A stretch of DNA of 64,000 nucleotides from Erythrophleum ivorense (Eukaryota > Streptophyta > Magnoliopsida > Fabales > Fabaceae): contig JAIUCV010000009.1 of assembly GCA_026724425.1 (NCBI GenBank), forward strand, positions 18,363,294 through 18,427,293, in the 5' to 3' direction. The notes beneath the pieces are model-generated. The model searched no databases and was not told where the DNA came from. It worked only from the letters and a program-made list of their open reading frames with translations. How positions within the stretch are numbered: the first letter of the stretch is position 1; the number at the start of each line of letters is the position of its first letter. Shown here piece by piece: positions 36,610 through 48,852 of the stretch. A program made the position numbers and the translations under genes.

Positions 36610-39469
36610 ATAATACACACATATGCTGCCACCTAACTTTGCATCGAGTGAGTGATGAGAAGATGGAATTGTAAATGGTTTGATAACATCCAAAATGAGT
36701 TGTCCATTGCAAAAGTTATCATCCATCTTAACTTCAAGTAGGCAGAGAGAAATGGTGATATGAAAGAAGGAAAACTCATGCATCCATAGAAGAGGAAAAA
36801 CGAGGAAATTAGCCAAGGTACCAAGATTCCATCAAAGGTGAAAATAGAAATTTTAGTATGTTCATAAGTTGCTTCCTTTTACTTAAAGGAAAATTTGAAT
36901 TTAGAATAATTTGCAATGGTTGGACAGCCATAAAAGTGTGAAGAAGAGAACATCAAAGAATCTTAAAGGAAAGCCATGAACACTTGAAGGTGAGTGATTC
37001 AAATTCATCTTTTGAAATGAGAAAAATGAAGAATGAGGCAAAGGAGTAGGAAGAAAATCCTGTGTAATTGGTTAATAGTTGGAATAGTACCATGGGAATA
37101 TCATAATTTGGATAAGAAGGACTGTGTAAGAGAACAAAACCTAGGAGAAATGATTAGAGGCAAAAAGGAAACCATGTAATTAGTTGGCATACAAATACAA
37201 GCTCATGTAGTGTTATGATTGAAATGGATGTACTAAGGTTAGGGATATTAGGAATTTTTAATCTTTAACTAACGAAAGGGGATTAGGATTTTCATATGGG
37301 GAATTAATAGCTTAATTGAAGTGTAAATATTGACCATAATCTATCCTTAATTAAGGTCATGTGTGACTAAAATTTTAGAAAAAGCAAGTGGAGCAACGGG
37401 AACTAAGGAATAACTCTATGTAACAGCGGTAACAAAACAGGTAGCTAATATGGTATTCTGTATGTTTACATACATAATTGCACTAAATGATTTCTAAATT
37501 TCTTATGCTATGTATGGTGGCATATATGCCCATTAAAGTGACTCTCATGAGTATTAGATCATTGTTATTAGCCAATGACCGAAGTGTATTAGCCTAATGA
37601 GCGAAAGTATGTTACTACCTGGGATTTACGTGCTCTTACACCGAACTGTGCATCGACTATACATTGTTTAATATCTAGTGTTCTTTATGTGTGTATACCA
37701 TGAATACATTGTTATCTACTGGGATTATATATCATTATAAAGCTAACCATTTTTTTTCAGGTAGTATCCATACTACAGATGGAGTTCGACCAATAGATGA
37801 TAGCTGAACCAATTAGAAGACTATGTACTGACTGTAGTTAGTTGTAATTTCTCTTAGTAATGTTAAATGTTGAAGTCTGACTCTAGTTGAGTACTTAGTG
37901 TTGCGTTACTAACCTCTTGTCAGTTTCTATATAAATGTAATACATGAGGAATTTACTATAAGTTCATGATGACGTCTATTAGAACCACTGAACTCCATGT
38001 ACAAGTAATCTCTCGTAATTGCATTTGCATGAAACTGATTATCACAATTTTGAAAGCAATACTAGAATAATGGTATGTATTTAACTAATGTGGAAAAGTC
38101 TATGTTAAAGTTTGTACAGAGACATATTGAGTGGACTAAAACAACAAAACATATGTAATATGACATTGTTGTGTTGCTGTGTTTTATAGACATCTAATGT
38201 TTGCCTCTTGTGGACATAGTTAGAGGAGGATTTTAAAGTCCAAATTTTTATAGTAGGTTGTCCTTTTCTTGAATTTGAAATCTAAAAAATTAGAGAATTT
38301 TTCAAGTAAGACAAATTAGGAAATTACTTTATTATTGTCACCTAACTTCTGCACAGGACAATTTAGAGCAAGTTTAATAATCAATCTTGTTAAATAGGTA
38401 AATGAAGGAATTAATGCACGAAATTTTATGGAAGGATAGCTAAGACATATAACGTTTAATCTGGAAAAATTCATAATTTTCTAGGTTCATTTACTAAGCT
38501 AACTAAGTCAGAAACAGAGACCCTTAGGTGCAGCGGACTCAACTGAGGTAGGGAGTGAGATAGCATTGGTTAAAGGGCTATCCATGAGAGTTTAAAAAAC
38601 CTGTTTTAGTGACTTATAGTTAACATAATAGGGAGTCAATCTACCAATTTTTATGATTTTTAGATAACATTTGATGGGTAAAAAAAATTCCACAAGAACA
38701 TGTGCGAAATTATAAGTAAGCTAGACTTTCAGTAGTTCCATTTCCCCACAACGAAATAAGAATCTGTAGGCTAATTAGAATAACAACATTATCAACTTCT
38801 GTTTTCTTATGAAAATGATAAGGGATATCTAGGTATCACAAATAACTTTCAAGATTGAAAATCGTGGCCCTTGGATCAAATGGATAGTTAAGGTTAAACC
38901 TTGAGATAGGAAATTAAATGTGAACCTTTGGATTAGATCAAGGGTTGTAATTTGATCTTAAAAAGTAAAGGAATCTAGGCTATAGGATAAAGAATTATTA
39001 AGGGAATTATAGGAAATAAAAACTTTTAAGAAAGTGGATTTATTTTGGGCATTTTGAGATAAATAATAATTCTTAGCCATTGTTGAAAGTAAATGAATTT
39101 TTAATTATGGATTTGGGCTTAATTAAGAAGAATTTAGTAAGTAAAGAGGGGAAATTAAAGCTTGGGCACTATAGTTATTTTGTTTATAATAGAAGACCAT
39201 TAGTAGATGCTCAATTACATTCTTATGCAAATCAAACTTAAATAAACCCCTTAGCTTTGTTCCAATACTTAGGAAAGGGCCCAAATGGATCATAGGTTAT
39301 TGGGTTAACCCATTTCCCAATTAAAACCCTAAAGGTGCTGTAGCCACACTACAAATTTGGAAGCAAAACACTTGTGTTGTAGAAACAAGAGAACATTTTT
39401 GCATCTTTAGGTAGAGGCTAGGGTTTTTCAACTTCTTGCCACCATTTTGCACTTTTAGAAGGTGATAAA
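36610..39469. other. Diverged LTR-like flank between G and A6
   Basis: This is the right-hand continuation of the host sequence at 16405. No gene is seen. Around 37720-37780 the order CTACTGGGATTATATATCAT, GCTAAC, then TTTTCAGG resembles the hairpin module of D at 45220-45270, so a decayed LTR on the + strand is likely here. A possible start is the TGTAACAGCGG near 37420. The last part (about 39280-39400) has CCCAATTAAAACCCTAAAGG, which resembles D near 43960-43990. A6 then cuts in after the putative TSD ataaa (39465-39469). Confidence 0.4.
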
Positions 39470-42400
39470 TGTAATACCATAACTATATATAGGACTCAGT
39501 CCATAGCATAAATAATGTATGGCATTTGTTTGCATGAAAATTGCACTTTAGGTAGCGAAAATAACCGATACAGAAAGCCAAAATAAATCATTATTTGCCA
39601 AATGGGGCATATGAGCTTGCCATATTTATCTAGAGACCTTAACACATGTGCTCAACTAGAACTAACTCAATTTAAAGCCCAAAACTTGAATCTATGCCAT
39701 GCAACACGAAATGACATGTGGCTTTGCATTTTTCCAAGATTTTCATATTTTGATATGAAATTTGAAAAATCATAATTAAATCTAGAAAAATCAAAATCAT
39801 ACAAATTATACCACTCTAGAAAGCTACAGATGTCTTCTGATTGCCATAAAAATTTTAGATCAAAACAACTAGGTTTGCCTTACAGAAACTGATGAAATAG
39901 TAACACTCATCATTGATGCATCCTGCAGCTAAATTCAAACTTCAAAAATTCATTTCTCCCTTTACAGAACTCTAAATGAGGTGCTCTTAGTAACTATAGA
40001 AAGCTTATAATGTCTAATTTGTGTCCATGAAATTTCATGAGCATTGGACTTTATTTGGCCCTTGAGTGATATAAAAATAAAAACTGACCATAAGAATAAT
40101 AATTGGTGTAACATCCGGTTCCTCCGTAAACATGAGAAACGTAATATCCGATTTTTTCATAAATGTATGAAATGCATTGGATATAAAAGGATGTCCCCCA
40201 GATAGAATGATTTGAGGTCCAATAAAATTAAAGTAATAATCTAAACCTTAAATAATGAGGATCCAAGGTTAGAGGTACCCTAACAACAGAGTCAGAATAA
40301 TCAGGCAAAATTTAATGAAGATGCAGTGGCACTTTCACAATTTTGGGCACCTTTTAGAAAATTCAAAGAAGGAATTTTTAAATGGAAAAATTGAGTTTCC
40401 TGGGGTTCTCAGAGACCCTAAAAATCATAGGAACCCTTAGAATGGTTTAAACCTCTATGGTTTATATTTTAAAGTGTCAGTTGATCCAAATTTTGACTAG
40501 TTTATTGGGGAAGTTTTTAAATCCAATTTGGATAAAACCAAAGGCATTTTTATGAATTAGAGGACTTAAATTTTATGATGAAAAAGACAGTTCTAAAAAA
40601 GGAGTTAAAATGAGCATAAACAAAGCAAACAAGTGCATAGGAGTAAAATGGTCATTTTGAAAAATTGTAAAAGAGGCTTCTTAAGTAAGATTACATCACA
40701 TCATCTTCTCCAAACTTCCATTTTCAGATTTTTAGAGAGCTATGGTGTAACACTAAGAGGGGAGAGAGAGAAGAAGTTTAATATTCTGTTTAGGTAAGTA
40801 AACCACCTCGTTTTATCCCGTGCCAGTTAAGAAAGTTGTTCCTCTCTCTAAGAACTCTCTAATAGTGGTTTTCTTTTTTTGAAAACTTGAAGATTCAGGT
40901 TTGACCTAAGCCAAAAAGGAACTCTTTTGAAGAAACCAAATAGTAGAAAATAATTTACGCGAAGAGAGCTCCGTTTTAAAGTAAGACTTTATTTGAAACA
41001 TTTGCAAAATCTTGTGTTTTCAAGCCATTTAAGCTTCAGTCTAGAGAGAGAAAGTGAGAAGGAGATTTTTTCTTCATCTATTCTTAATGGAACCAAGGGT
41101 TATGGAGTGTGAGGATTAAAAATACACAACTAGAATTGAAAAGGAAGCTTTAGAATACAAGTTATAAAATTTAGGGATTTGGTTGAGCCTTGGCAAATAT
41201 AAAGCTTTCTAATGATAATTTAAGTTGTCTAAGAGTATGAATGAGTTCTTAAGACACCTAGGAAGCTTCACATATGCCATTTCCCTAAATGAAATGAACC
41301 AAACTCCATGAATGCTCTAAGCCTCCATAGTCTTGCCCAAACCCACTTCATGCACCTAGGGGGTGCTTTAATTTGTTCTAAGCCTAGAATGGGACTAAAT
41401 ATTATAGAAGAATATTAGTGGAAGCCTTGGAAAAAATTTAAAAGTCATGGAATGTGAGATGGAGGTTCAGGCTCCATAATGTGACATTATGAAGTAACTT
41501 ATAGCTAGGCTCCTTAAAATGAATGTGTGATGATTCTAAGGAGTCTAAAAGGAGTCAAGAGACCTAGAATGAATGAGAAATGGGAGCCAAGACCATGAGT
41601 TCTCCTAATTGCTTCATAAGGTCTTATGTAACACCATACGTCTAGGACTCAATTCATACAATTGTCATGCCTCATCTTATGTTTATTTTATGGAAACAAT
41701 ATAGTGGCATAGGGAGTTATGAATAAAAGTGCATTTCTCTACAGGTAAAATTTTTCTTTTGGAGTCCCGTAGGCCATATGAAAGCATCTATCACGTTCTC
41801 ATACTTAAACACATGAATATAACTCATTTCCGTCATCAAATTTGGCCTACAACTCGTGGAAAGCAAAGGAGCACATAAAATCCATGTTTGTATTTTCGGC
41901 CAGAATTTCCTCTTTTCTGTCACAAATTTTGAAAATTTATAACTAAATCTAGAAAAATCAAAAACATGAAATATTTGTCATTCTGGAAACCTTATGATGT
42001 CTACTTCACAATAAAAATACGCCCAGATCATAAAATTCATCACACAGGACATTTGACATCCAAAAATCTACAGAGTCGCTGGCTGCCTGGGCTGTTGTTC
42101 AGTTTACTGATACCAATTTCTGAAATTCATAACTAATTCTATAAAACTCAAAATCATACAAATTCAGTCATTCTGGAAAGCTACAAATGTTAAATTTATA
42201 GAAAAAATAATTCCAAAATGAAACAGATACGTTTAGTCAGCTGGACCCTATGGAACAGTAACCGGACTCATGGGGCGCTATTGATACTGACAGTTAACTT
42301 CAAACATGCATAACTCACTGCTCAAACCTCCAAATGAGGTGATCTCGGTGGCCACAGAAATATTATGACCTCTAGTTTATGCATATAAAATTTCATAAGC

Positions 42401-45222
42401 ATTTGACACCATTTGGTCATCAGGTGACACAGAATTCAAAACTGCCAGTATGAACAGTACCCATACCAGAATCCATGAAAAATCCCAACTTTGAAAATTC
42501 CTCAAATATTCTCTAGGTCTCCGAAAATTATGATCTTTAGCTTTTCAAAAATATCTTAATGAGACCTAATTGTATGCCAAATCTCAGATCAAGACTAACT
42601 CATTTGGCCAAAAAGTGACATAGGGTTCCATTATGGTCAAATTTGACTCCATATGAGATACCAAATTTGCCAAATGGCCTTCCCTTGGTTGTGGCACTTT
42701 TTGGGCAAGTCTAAAAGTACATTTGAGACTTGGGTAAGCTGCCCAAATGGTCCCAAACCTCATGCATATCATTTTGACCATTCAACCCACACTTATGCAT
42801 ACATTCATCAAAGTTTCATATTACACGCTTTGATCTTACATACTCAAAATAAGTGCTATAGGTCATATATCATTTTCATATATCTAAACATCACATAATA
42901 GTATATTTACACATGTCTCAAGGTTCATGGTACATATACAACATCATATACACTATGAACTATCATTATGGTTCCAAAATAGGCAAAATACTACATAAGC
43001 TTGTCACTCCTTGCTCTTTATGGTTGTTGGCTCCCTTCACCATAAGTGCTTGGTCCACCTAGCATGTTAGATGATTGGAGAGGAGGGGATGAGATTCAAA
43101 GAATCTCAATAGCTCATCTCCCATTCAATCACACATAATATGTGCAAAGCAAGCTTTACAAATGCATGCATGGAGGAAATAAAAGCCATGGGCATTTTAA
43201 AGCAAACTTGGCATGTGAACTACTCATACAAATCATTCAAGAGCTCACCAAGTGTTTGGATTGGCCTCACACTTCTCTTCATGGGTTTTGGACTTGCCTC
43301 ACCCATTCTTGAGCTTTTTGGACTCAACCATACTCTCGGGAGCCCACTTTGCTTTTGGGAGACTCTTTGCTTTGTCTCAACCTGTAACACCCCAAAAATT
43401 AATTAAGGTGTCAATCATGGATTTAGATTAATTAGGAATAATTAATATAGGATGATTGGGCAAGTTAAGTGAATGAGGATTTTAGAGAAATAAATTATTA
43501 ATATAGGTTTAAGATTTCAATTAGATTAAAGCTTAATTTGGGCCTAAAATTAATTTGAATAAGCCATGGGTAAGAATTTATGGAGGCCCAATGATTTTAG
43601 GTGCAAGCCCAACTCCTTATCACGAGATTTGGGCTAAAAGAGATCACCTAGTAATAGACCAATTTGATTTAGTAGAAGGGAGGCCCAAGACCCAATTCAC
43701 ATGAGCCCCTATAGTTAGCCCAACACACATTATGCAGACCCAAGTTAGATTGACTCTTGGAACTTGGCCTAACCCATCAAATTTCTGCAACCCAACTTAT
43801 GAAATAAGGCCCAACAAGAATGAAAATCTGAACCCACAAGGAATTGGGCCATTGGGTCAACAAATCCCACTTATAGAATTAAGTTTTCTGCAGCCCATTT
43901 CATCTAGTGCCAACCCACATGAAATAATAAGCCCAATTGGACCTTGGGCTGATGGGTCAACCCATTTTTCATTAAAAACCCTAAGGGTTCAGCAGCCTCT
44001 CTCCCCATTGAGCAGAAAACACAAAAGGCAAGGGAGAAAATTCGGAGGTTTAAGGGAGGCTAGGGTTCTACCAACATGGGAGCTCAATTTTTTACTCCTA
44101 GAGGATGATTTAGCCAAGGTGAGTTATATATAACTTGACCCTCTCATCCTCCTCTTCATTTTAGTCCAATTAATTCTGGGTTTGAGCATTTTCATCTTCT
44201 TCTCAAATTTGAAATTTGGTGTTGGGTGATTCCTTGCAAGATTTTCGGACTTGGAGGTTAGAGGGAGGACTAGGTAAGCTTTTCCCTTCCATTTTGTGTA
44301 TCACATTGCTAGAAAATGCTCCTAAGGATGCATTATCATAATGGGTTCTGTAATTGTGTGAAATTACAAGGAGATAATGGTGGAAAACCCAATTTTCTGG
44401 GCTTGATGATTGAATTGCGAATTTTGGTGAGTCCATAATGGATTTTCAGAGGTGAGGCTATGGTTGTTGTTAAGTGAGTATACCCTTCCCATTTTGATGC
44501 ATTTTCTGTTAGTTTGAAATCCCTATAGTTGACCTATGATATGGGTTTTAGTTTCATGTGAAATTACCCAGAAATTGGAGTGAACTATGGCAATTTTTGG
44601 TGTGGGAAAGTTGGAATCCGAAATTAAATTCCTTGGTAATTAGGTGAGTAACCTCTAGTCTATCATTAGTAGTTCAACTCTTTGGATATTTGATTGTGAT
44701 TAGAAATGATGATAATTATGCTTGTTATAGGCTTGGTGTGCATTTGGATTATTATGGTAGTTAGGGGAAGAGTAATTGGCTTCATTGAGGTAACTGGGGT
44801 TATTCTTCACTTCCATGTATATGTTCATGTTGATCTAATATTGTTTGCACATATATGGTTTTGAAATGTTAAATGATTGGTTGACTACTTAAATTGTTAT
44901 TGTGATTGGACCTTGTGAGTCCATGGTGGAGCTGTGGTGCAGCTGCCACCTGTGCATGTGCTTTGATCGGGCACTGGGTTGTGATCAAACCCCGATGTAC
45001 TGAGCCCTGGTTGTGCTCATTGGGGAGTTGGTGCCGTGGACGGACCATTCCCAGTGTTATTGGCCATTAACATGTTGTGTATGATTGTTGGTATGGGACA
45101 GTAGTCATTGGTAGTTCAACTAGTTCATTTGCGAATTGAATTGATGTTTCTGGTATTGATGACATGAAATTGCATTGGATTGATTGACTTGTACATATAT
45201 ATGGAATCTGCCCTTTTGTTAC

Positions 45223-45239
45223 TGAGATTGTATATCTCA
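45223..45239 (+). other. Hairpin of the putative LTR 3'-processing module (D)
   Basis: TGAGAT-TGTAT-ATCTCA is a perfect 6-bp stem with a 5-nt loop, followed by CCCCGTTATGGGCTAACATT and then TTCAGGG. It is equivalent in layout to the hairpins of E and family A. Confidence 0.55.
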
Positions 45240-45874
45240 CCCCGTTATGGGCTAACATTTTCAGGGACCGGACCTCTTAGTGGCAAGAAGAAAATTAATG
45301 GGAGTTTGCTAAATGGTATGGTAGCACATCAGTTTAGGAGCTTTAACAAAATGTATTGTAACTAAATTGCTAGTTTTGTATCATTGTTGCATTGCATCAT
45401 GAGTTGCCAAGTATAGGGATTGTATATGTAATTTGATTATCATGGGATTGAACATTTTGATTGTAATTGGCTAATAATGGATAAGTGATTCGATTTTATA
45501 TGAACATTAAGCATTGACCCCATGCACCTTGTGACCATAATACATTTACTGTCACTTATTCTTAAATTTGTTGATATGAACTAGTTGGGCAAGTAAGAAA
45601 TAGTATCTAAGTTTTACAATGGTAATGGAGGGATTGATGGGTAAATATGATAGATAAATACCATTTGAATCATATAAAATGAGAGAAAGCGGTCCTAGAG
45701 TGCTCCTAGGGTGAGGATTAGAGTGTGTAGGACGAAACTTGGGTAATGTAGTCACAGGAAGGAGTCTCGCCGCGGCCAAGAAGGCTTCGCCGTGGCCAAA
45801 TGAGTGACAGTGGCGAGGAGCGCCGCGACCTGAGAAATTGCGCCACGGCGCAAAGGGGGAAAAATTGCCTAAAA

Positions 45875-45976
45875 GCTGACAGAATGGAAACGCGCCGAGG
45901 CACAAATATATTACTCCGAGGCGGAGCTGACAAAATGGAAACTCGCCGAGGCGCAAATATATTGCGCCGAGGCAAG
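45875..45976 (+). repeat. CpG-rich 51-bp tandem duplication in D
   Basis: Two adjacent 51-bp units begin GCTGACAGAATGG (45875) and GCTGACAAAATGG (45926). Each contains CGCCGAGGC followed by AAATATATT and a second CGAGGC. Just upstream (about 45765-45840) two shorter related words, CGCCGCGGCC and CGCCGTGGCC, occur. Confidence 0.85.
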
Positions 45977-47738
45977 AATCGTGGGGTTGAGAAAAGTAGT
46001 TCCAGGAGGCATTTCTGTTGCGGTGCCATGAAGGTTAGCCGCGATGCAAGTCCCCAAACTCCCACTTTGAGCCTAGAAACCCCAATTTCTTCAATAGTAG
46101 TGGTAAGAAATAATATAAGAACACTTGTGAGAGGTTATTTGGTATTGAAACTGATAGACAGATGAATCATAAACCCCTTATGGAAGTAGGATTTCTTTTA
46201 TACAAATTTTGTTTTGTTTGTGGTGGTATGGTGATGACCCTAACATCAAGGTTCAAATTTCTCCATATTTTCACAATGTGATAAATTGTAACAACTCCAA
46301 ACCTTGGTAATTAATGATTAATTGTATATTTAACCATAGTTACAATGATAGGAAGGTAGGGTTGTCACACAACCAGGCTCGAGGGTTCTTGGCTCATCCT
46401 CACCCAAGGGAAGAGTTCTTGGCCTCTCCACACTCAAGCAAACTCATACAAACATCATGGATTCATTTAAAACATAACATGGCATCAAGGATCATAACAT
46501 GTAAAGGCTTGCTAGCATACTTTCCAAAGTTTTAAAATACAAATACACACATTCCAAAACAAGCTAGACACACATTCATGCATGAGAGAAGGTGGAGAGA
46601 GCTACCTTGCACAATTTCACACACTTTTTCTTTAGCTTTCAAGCCTCCTCTTTCAGCCACACACTCACAAGTTGGTGGAGATAGTTTCTCTTGGCCTAGA
46701 TACAATTTATGGGAGCCAATTAGGTTCATGAAATAAACTCTAAGGTCATACAACTTACTTAGATACTAGATTGCTCTATAGGCTCCATTATGGTCCATAA
46801 ATGCACCTAATGAAGCAACACTCCTCAAACAATTTCTAGGCTCCATTCTTTCCTCTCAAATATGATTCTTGACTCCTTTTAAGCCTCTTGGAGTCATCAC
46901 ATCATTAAGACAAAAAGCCTAGCACCATGTTGCTTCTTTAGGTCATATTATGGAACCTAAGGCACTAAATCACTTTCCATGAGTTCTAAAATTTTTCCAA
47001 GGCTTCCCTTCATCTTCATTCATCAAATATGACTCAAGAATGGCCTTAGAAAAATTTAAAACTCCCCCCACCTATACAAACAAGCCTAGGCTAAGACATA
47101 GGCTTCCTTTGGGCTTCTTGGAGTTTTCTTGGTTTTCTTGAAGGAAGAAGCTTATGGGGAGCATCTTAGATGTCTCAAGAACTCATTTAAACTCTTACTT
47201 GGACCTAGGAATCATCATACAATTTCAGAAATTGGAAGGTGCACTTAAAACCCTAGATTTTGCATCTTGATTTCTAATGCCTATTTCTTGGTTTTCTTTG
47301 CATATTCTTATTCCTCTCCATCAAATACCTACGAATCATGCTTGGTTGGGCTTGAAATTTAACTCCCTAGGGCAGAACACATGTGGGGCGAAATGGAGAA
47401 GAAAGGCCATGGAAGGTCTCAACCATAGGATGCATTTTTACCTTGTTTCCTTGCTTAGTTTGGCTTGAATCTTGATTTCTCCAAGCTCCTCTCTTCAAAT
47501 CCGAACTTTCCCTTGAATAAGATTTCTAGACATCATTTTAATCCAAGGGAAAAAAGGAGAATGAAGGAGAGGTGGTGGAGATGAAGAAAAGCAAGGAAAA
47601 ACATTATGAAAGCATACCTTAAGCTTGGATTTCTTCCTCCTCCTTCTTCCTCTCTTGGGCGACTCTCCCTTAGGGTTTTGCTTATGGTTTGGGGCTAAAT
47701 TTTCTAAATTTAAATGAGGGCAAATGTAAGGCACCACA

Positions 47739-47746
47739 TATATATA
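47739..47746 (-). promoter_or_regulatory. TATA box of A8
   Basis: TATATATA on the minus strand, 578 bp from the sense start of A8. It lies downstream (in sense) of the conserved block at about 47815-48050. Confidence 0.6.
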
Positions 47747-48090
47747 GGTAGGGAAAAGTGACTTTTCCAAAATTTCAATTTCGCCCTACATACTTTGCAT
47801 TTTCGTTTCTCCCTTGTTTTAGCTCCTTTTTGAGAACCGTCTTTTCCGTTATAAAATTTAGGTTCCTAATTAAGAAAAATGGCTTTGGAATCACTCAAAT
47901 CAGAGCTAAAACCTTTTCGAACAGACCCGTCAAAGATTAGGCGCATTGACATTGGAAAACGCCAACCGGAGGGGATTTATCTATTCCGGGCTTTCCATGA
48001 TTTTCAGGGCCTCTGAGAACCCTGGAAAACTCAAAAATTTAGTTTAAAAAGCCCTCCATATTCAATTCTAGACCACACAAGTTTTAACAC

Positions 48091-48197
48091 AAAACCTTAT
48101 ATTTGCTGGCGAAAACCTTGTACTTGCTGGTGAAAACCTTGTCGACAAGGTCTTAGAAATTGCACTACAGACTACAAGATCTTGTCGACAAGATCTT
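48091..48197 (-). repeat. 21-bp tandem repeat and two GTCGAC palindromes in the U3 of A8
   Basis: Two 21-bp units start AAAACCTT at 48091 and 48112, and the third start at 48133 runs into a palindrome. ACCTTGTCGACAAGGT (48136-48151) is a perfect 16-bp palindrome. A 22-bp perfect palindrome spans 48176-48197 with core AGATCTTGTCGACAAGATCT. Both share CTTGTCGACAAG. They sit 130-190 bp from the sense start of A8, and no other copy has them. Confidence 0.85.
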
Positions 48198-48699
48198 TGA
48201 CCTTGGTGATAAAATCTTATTTCAGCCCATAAATTAACTTGGTCCATTGCCATACTTCATGCTTAACATACATTCTAATGGTTGCATAACATAATCTTTC
48301 ATTTTCAAGGAATCGGATATTACATCTTGTTTGGAAGCATAATGGAGCCATAGAACAAAGTAGCTTCATATAAAGTGTGTACAATGCCAAGGCTTATTTC
48401 CATGAGTGATCTATGTCTCTTTTAATGTGTCTAGGCCAAGAGAACTAAGGGCCACCAAATTGTAAGGCTTGGCTAAAAAAAGGGAAGAAGAATTTCAAGA
48501 GAAAGTGTTGTGTTCTTGCTTCAAAATAGCTCTTTAATCTTTCTCTTATGCATGGCTTGGATGTTTTCTTGTCCTTAAGTGCTTGTATGTGTGTTTGAGT
48601 CATGAGAAGTGTTTCTAGCCTATGCTTACATGTTATAGTACCATTATGTTTGTTAAGATATGATTATGATTGCATAACGGCATGCATGGGTTTGGTTGT

Positions 48700-48852
48700 G
48701 CCAAAAGCCCCTTAACAAGGGTGAGGATGAGCCAAAAGTCCTTAGAAATAGGTGAGACAAAGCCAAAAGTCTCAAGAAGAGTGAGGTTTAGTCAAAAGTC
48801 CCTTAAAAGTGGGTAAGACAAATCCAAAAGTCCCAAGAAGATGGGTGAGGCT
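48700..48852 (+). repeat. Degenerate 36-nt tandem repeat in A7
   Basis: Four to five contiguous units with GTGAG or GTAAG, then CCAAAAGTC. The best-preserved sense copy of the family A array. Confidence 0.8.

Larger units (their letters stand above)
43383..46369 (+). mobile_element. D: solo LTR of a distinct family, inside A8
   Basis: It starts TGTAACACCCC at 43383 and ends GGTTGTCACA at 46369. The TSD caacc is exact at 43378-43382 and 46370-46374. Length 2987 bp. The + strand is taken as sense from the hairpin module at 45223-45239 followed by GCTAACATTTTCAGG. A GC-rich, CpG-rich section (about 45765-46040) is unlike the rest of the window. The 133-codon frame at 43732-44133 and those at 45552-46165 match nothing I know and are not supported as genes. 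TGTAACACCCC starts are common among plant gypsy-type LTRs, but the family was not identified. Confidence 0.9.
41627..48324 (-). mobile_element. Family A solo LTR, copy A8, inside A7, split by D
   Basis: On the + strand it starts TGTAACACCATACG and ends CGGATATTACA. The flanks are tctta (41622-41626) and tcttg (48325-48329), one mismatch. Without D and its TSD it is 3706 bp (41627-43382 and 46375-48324). Sense is minus, with a TATA box at 47739-47746. The last roughly 260 bp on the + side (48062-48324, the sense 5' end) do not match the U3 of other copies and contain palindromes. The + start matches A13 closely. Confidence 0.88.

Noticed and set aside
43732..44133. A 133-codon frame in D that starts with ATG
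   Set aside because: It sits between the LTR start and the leader of D, with no known motif and repeated GGCCCA words. A solo LTR would not be expected to code.
45552..46165. Overlapping frames with Arg-rich peptides on both strands
   Set aside because: They follow the GC-rich tandem duplication in D; both strands open is typical of CpG-rich repeats, not of a gene.
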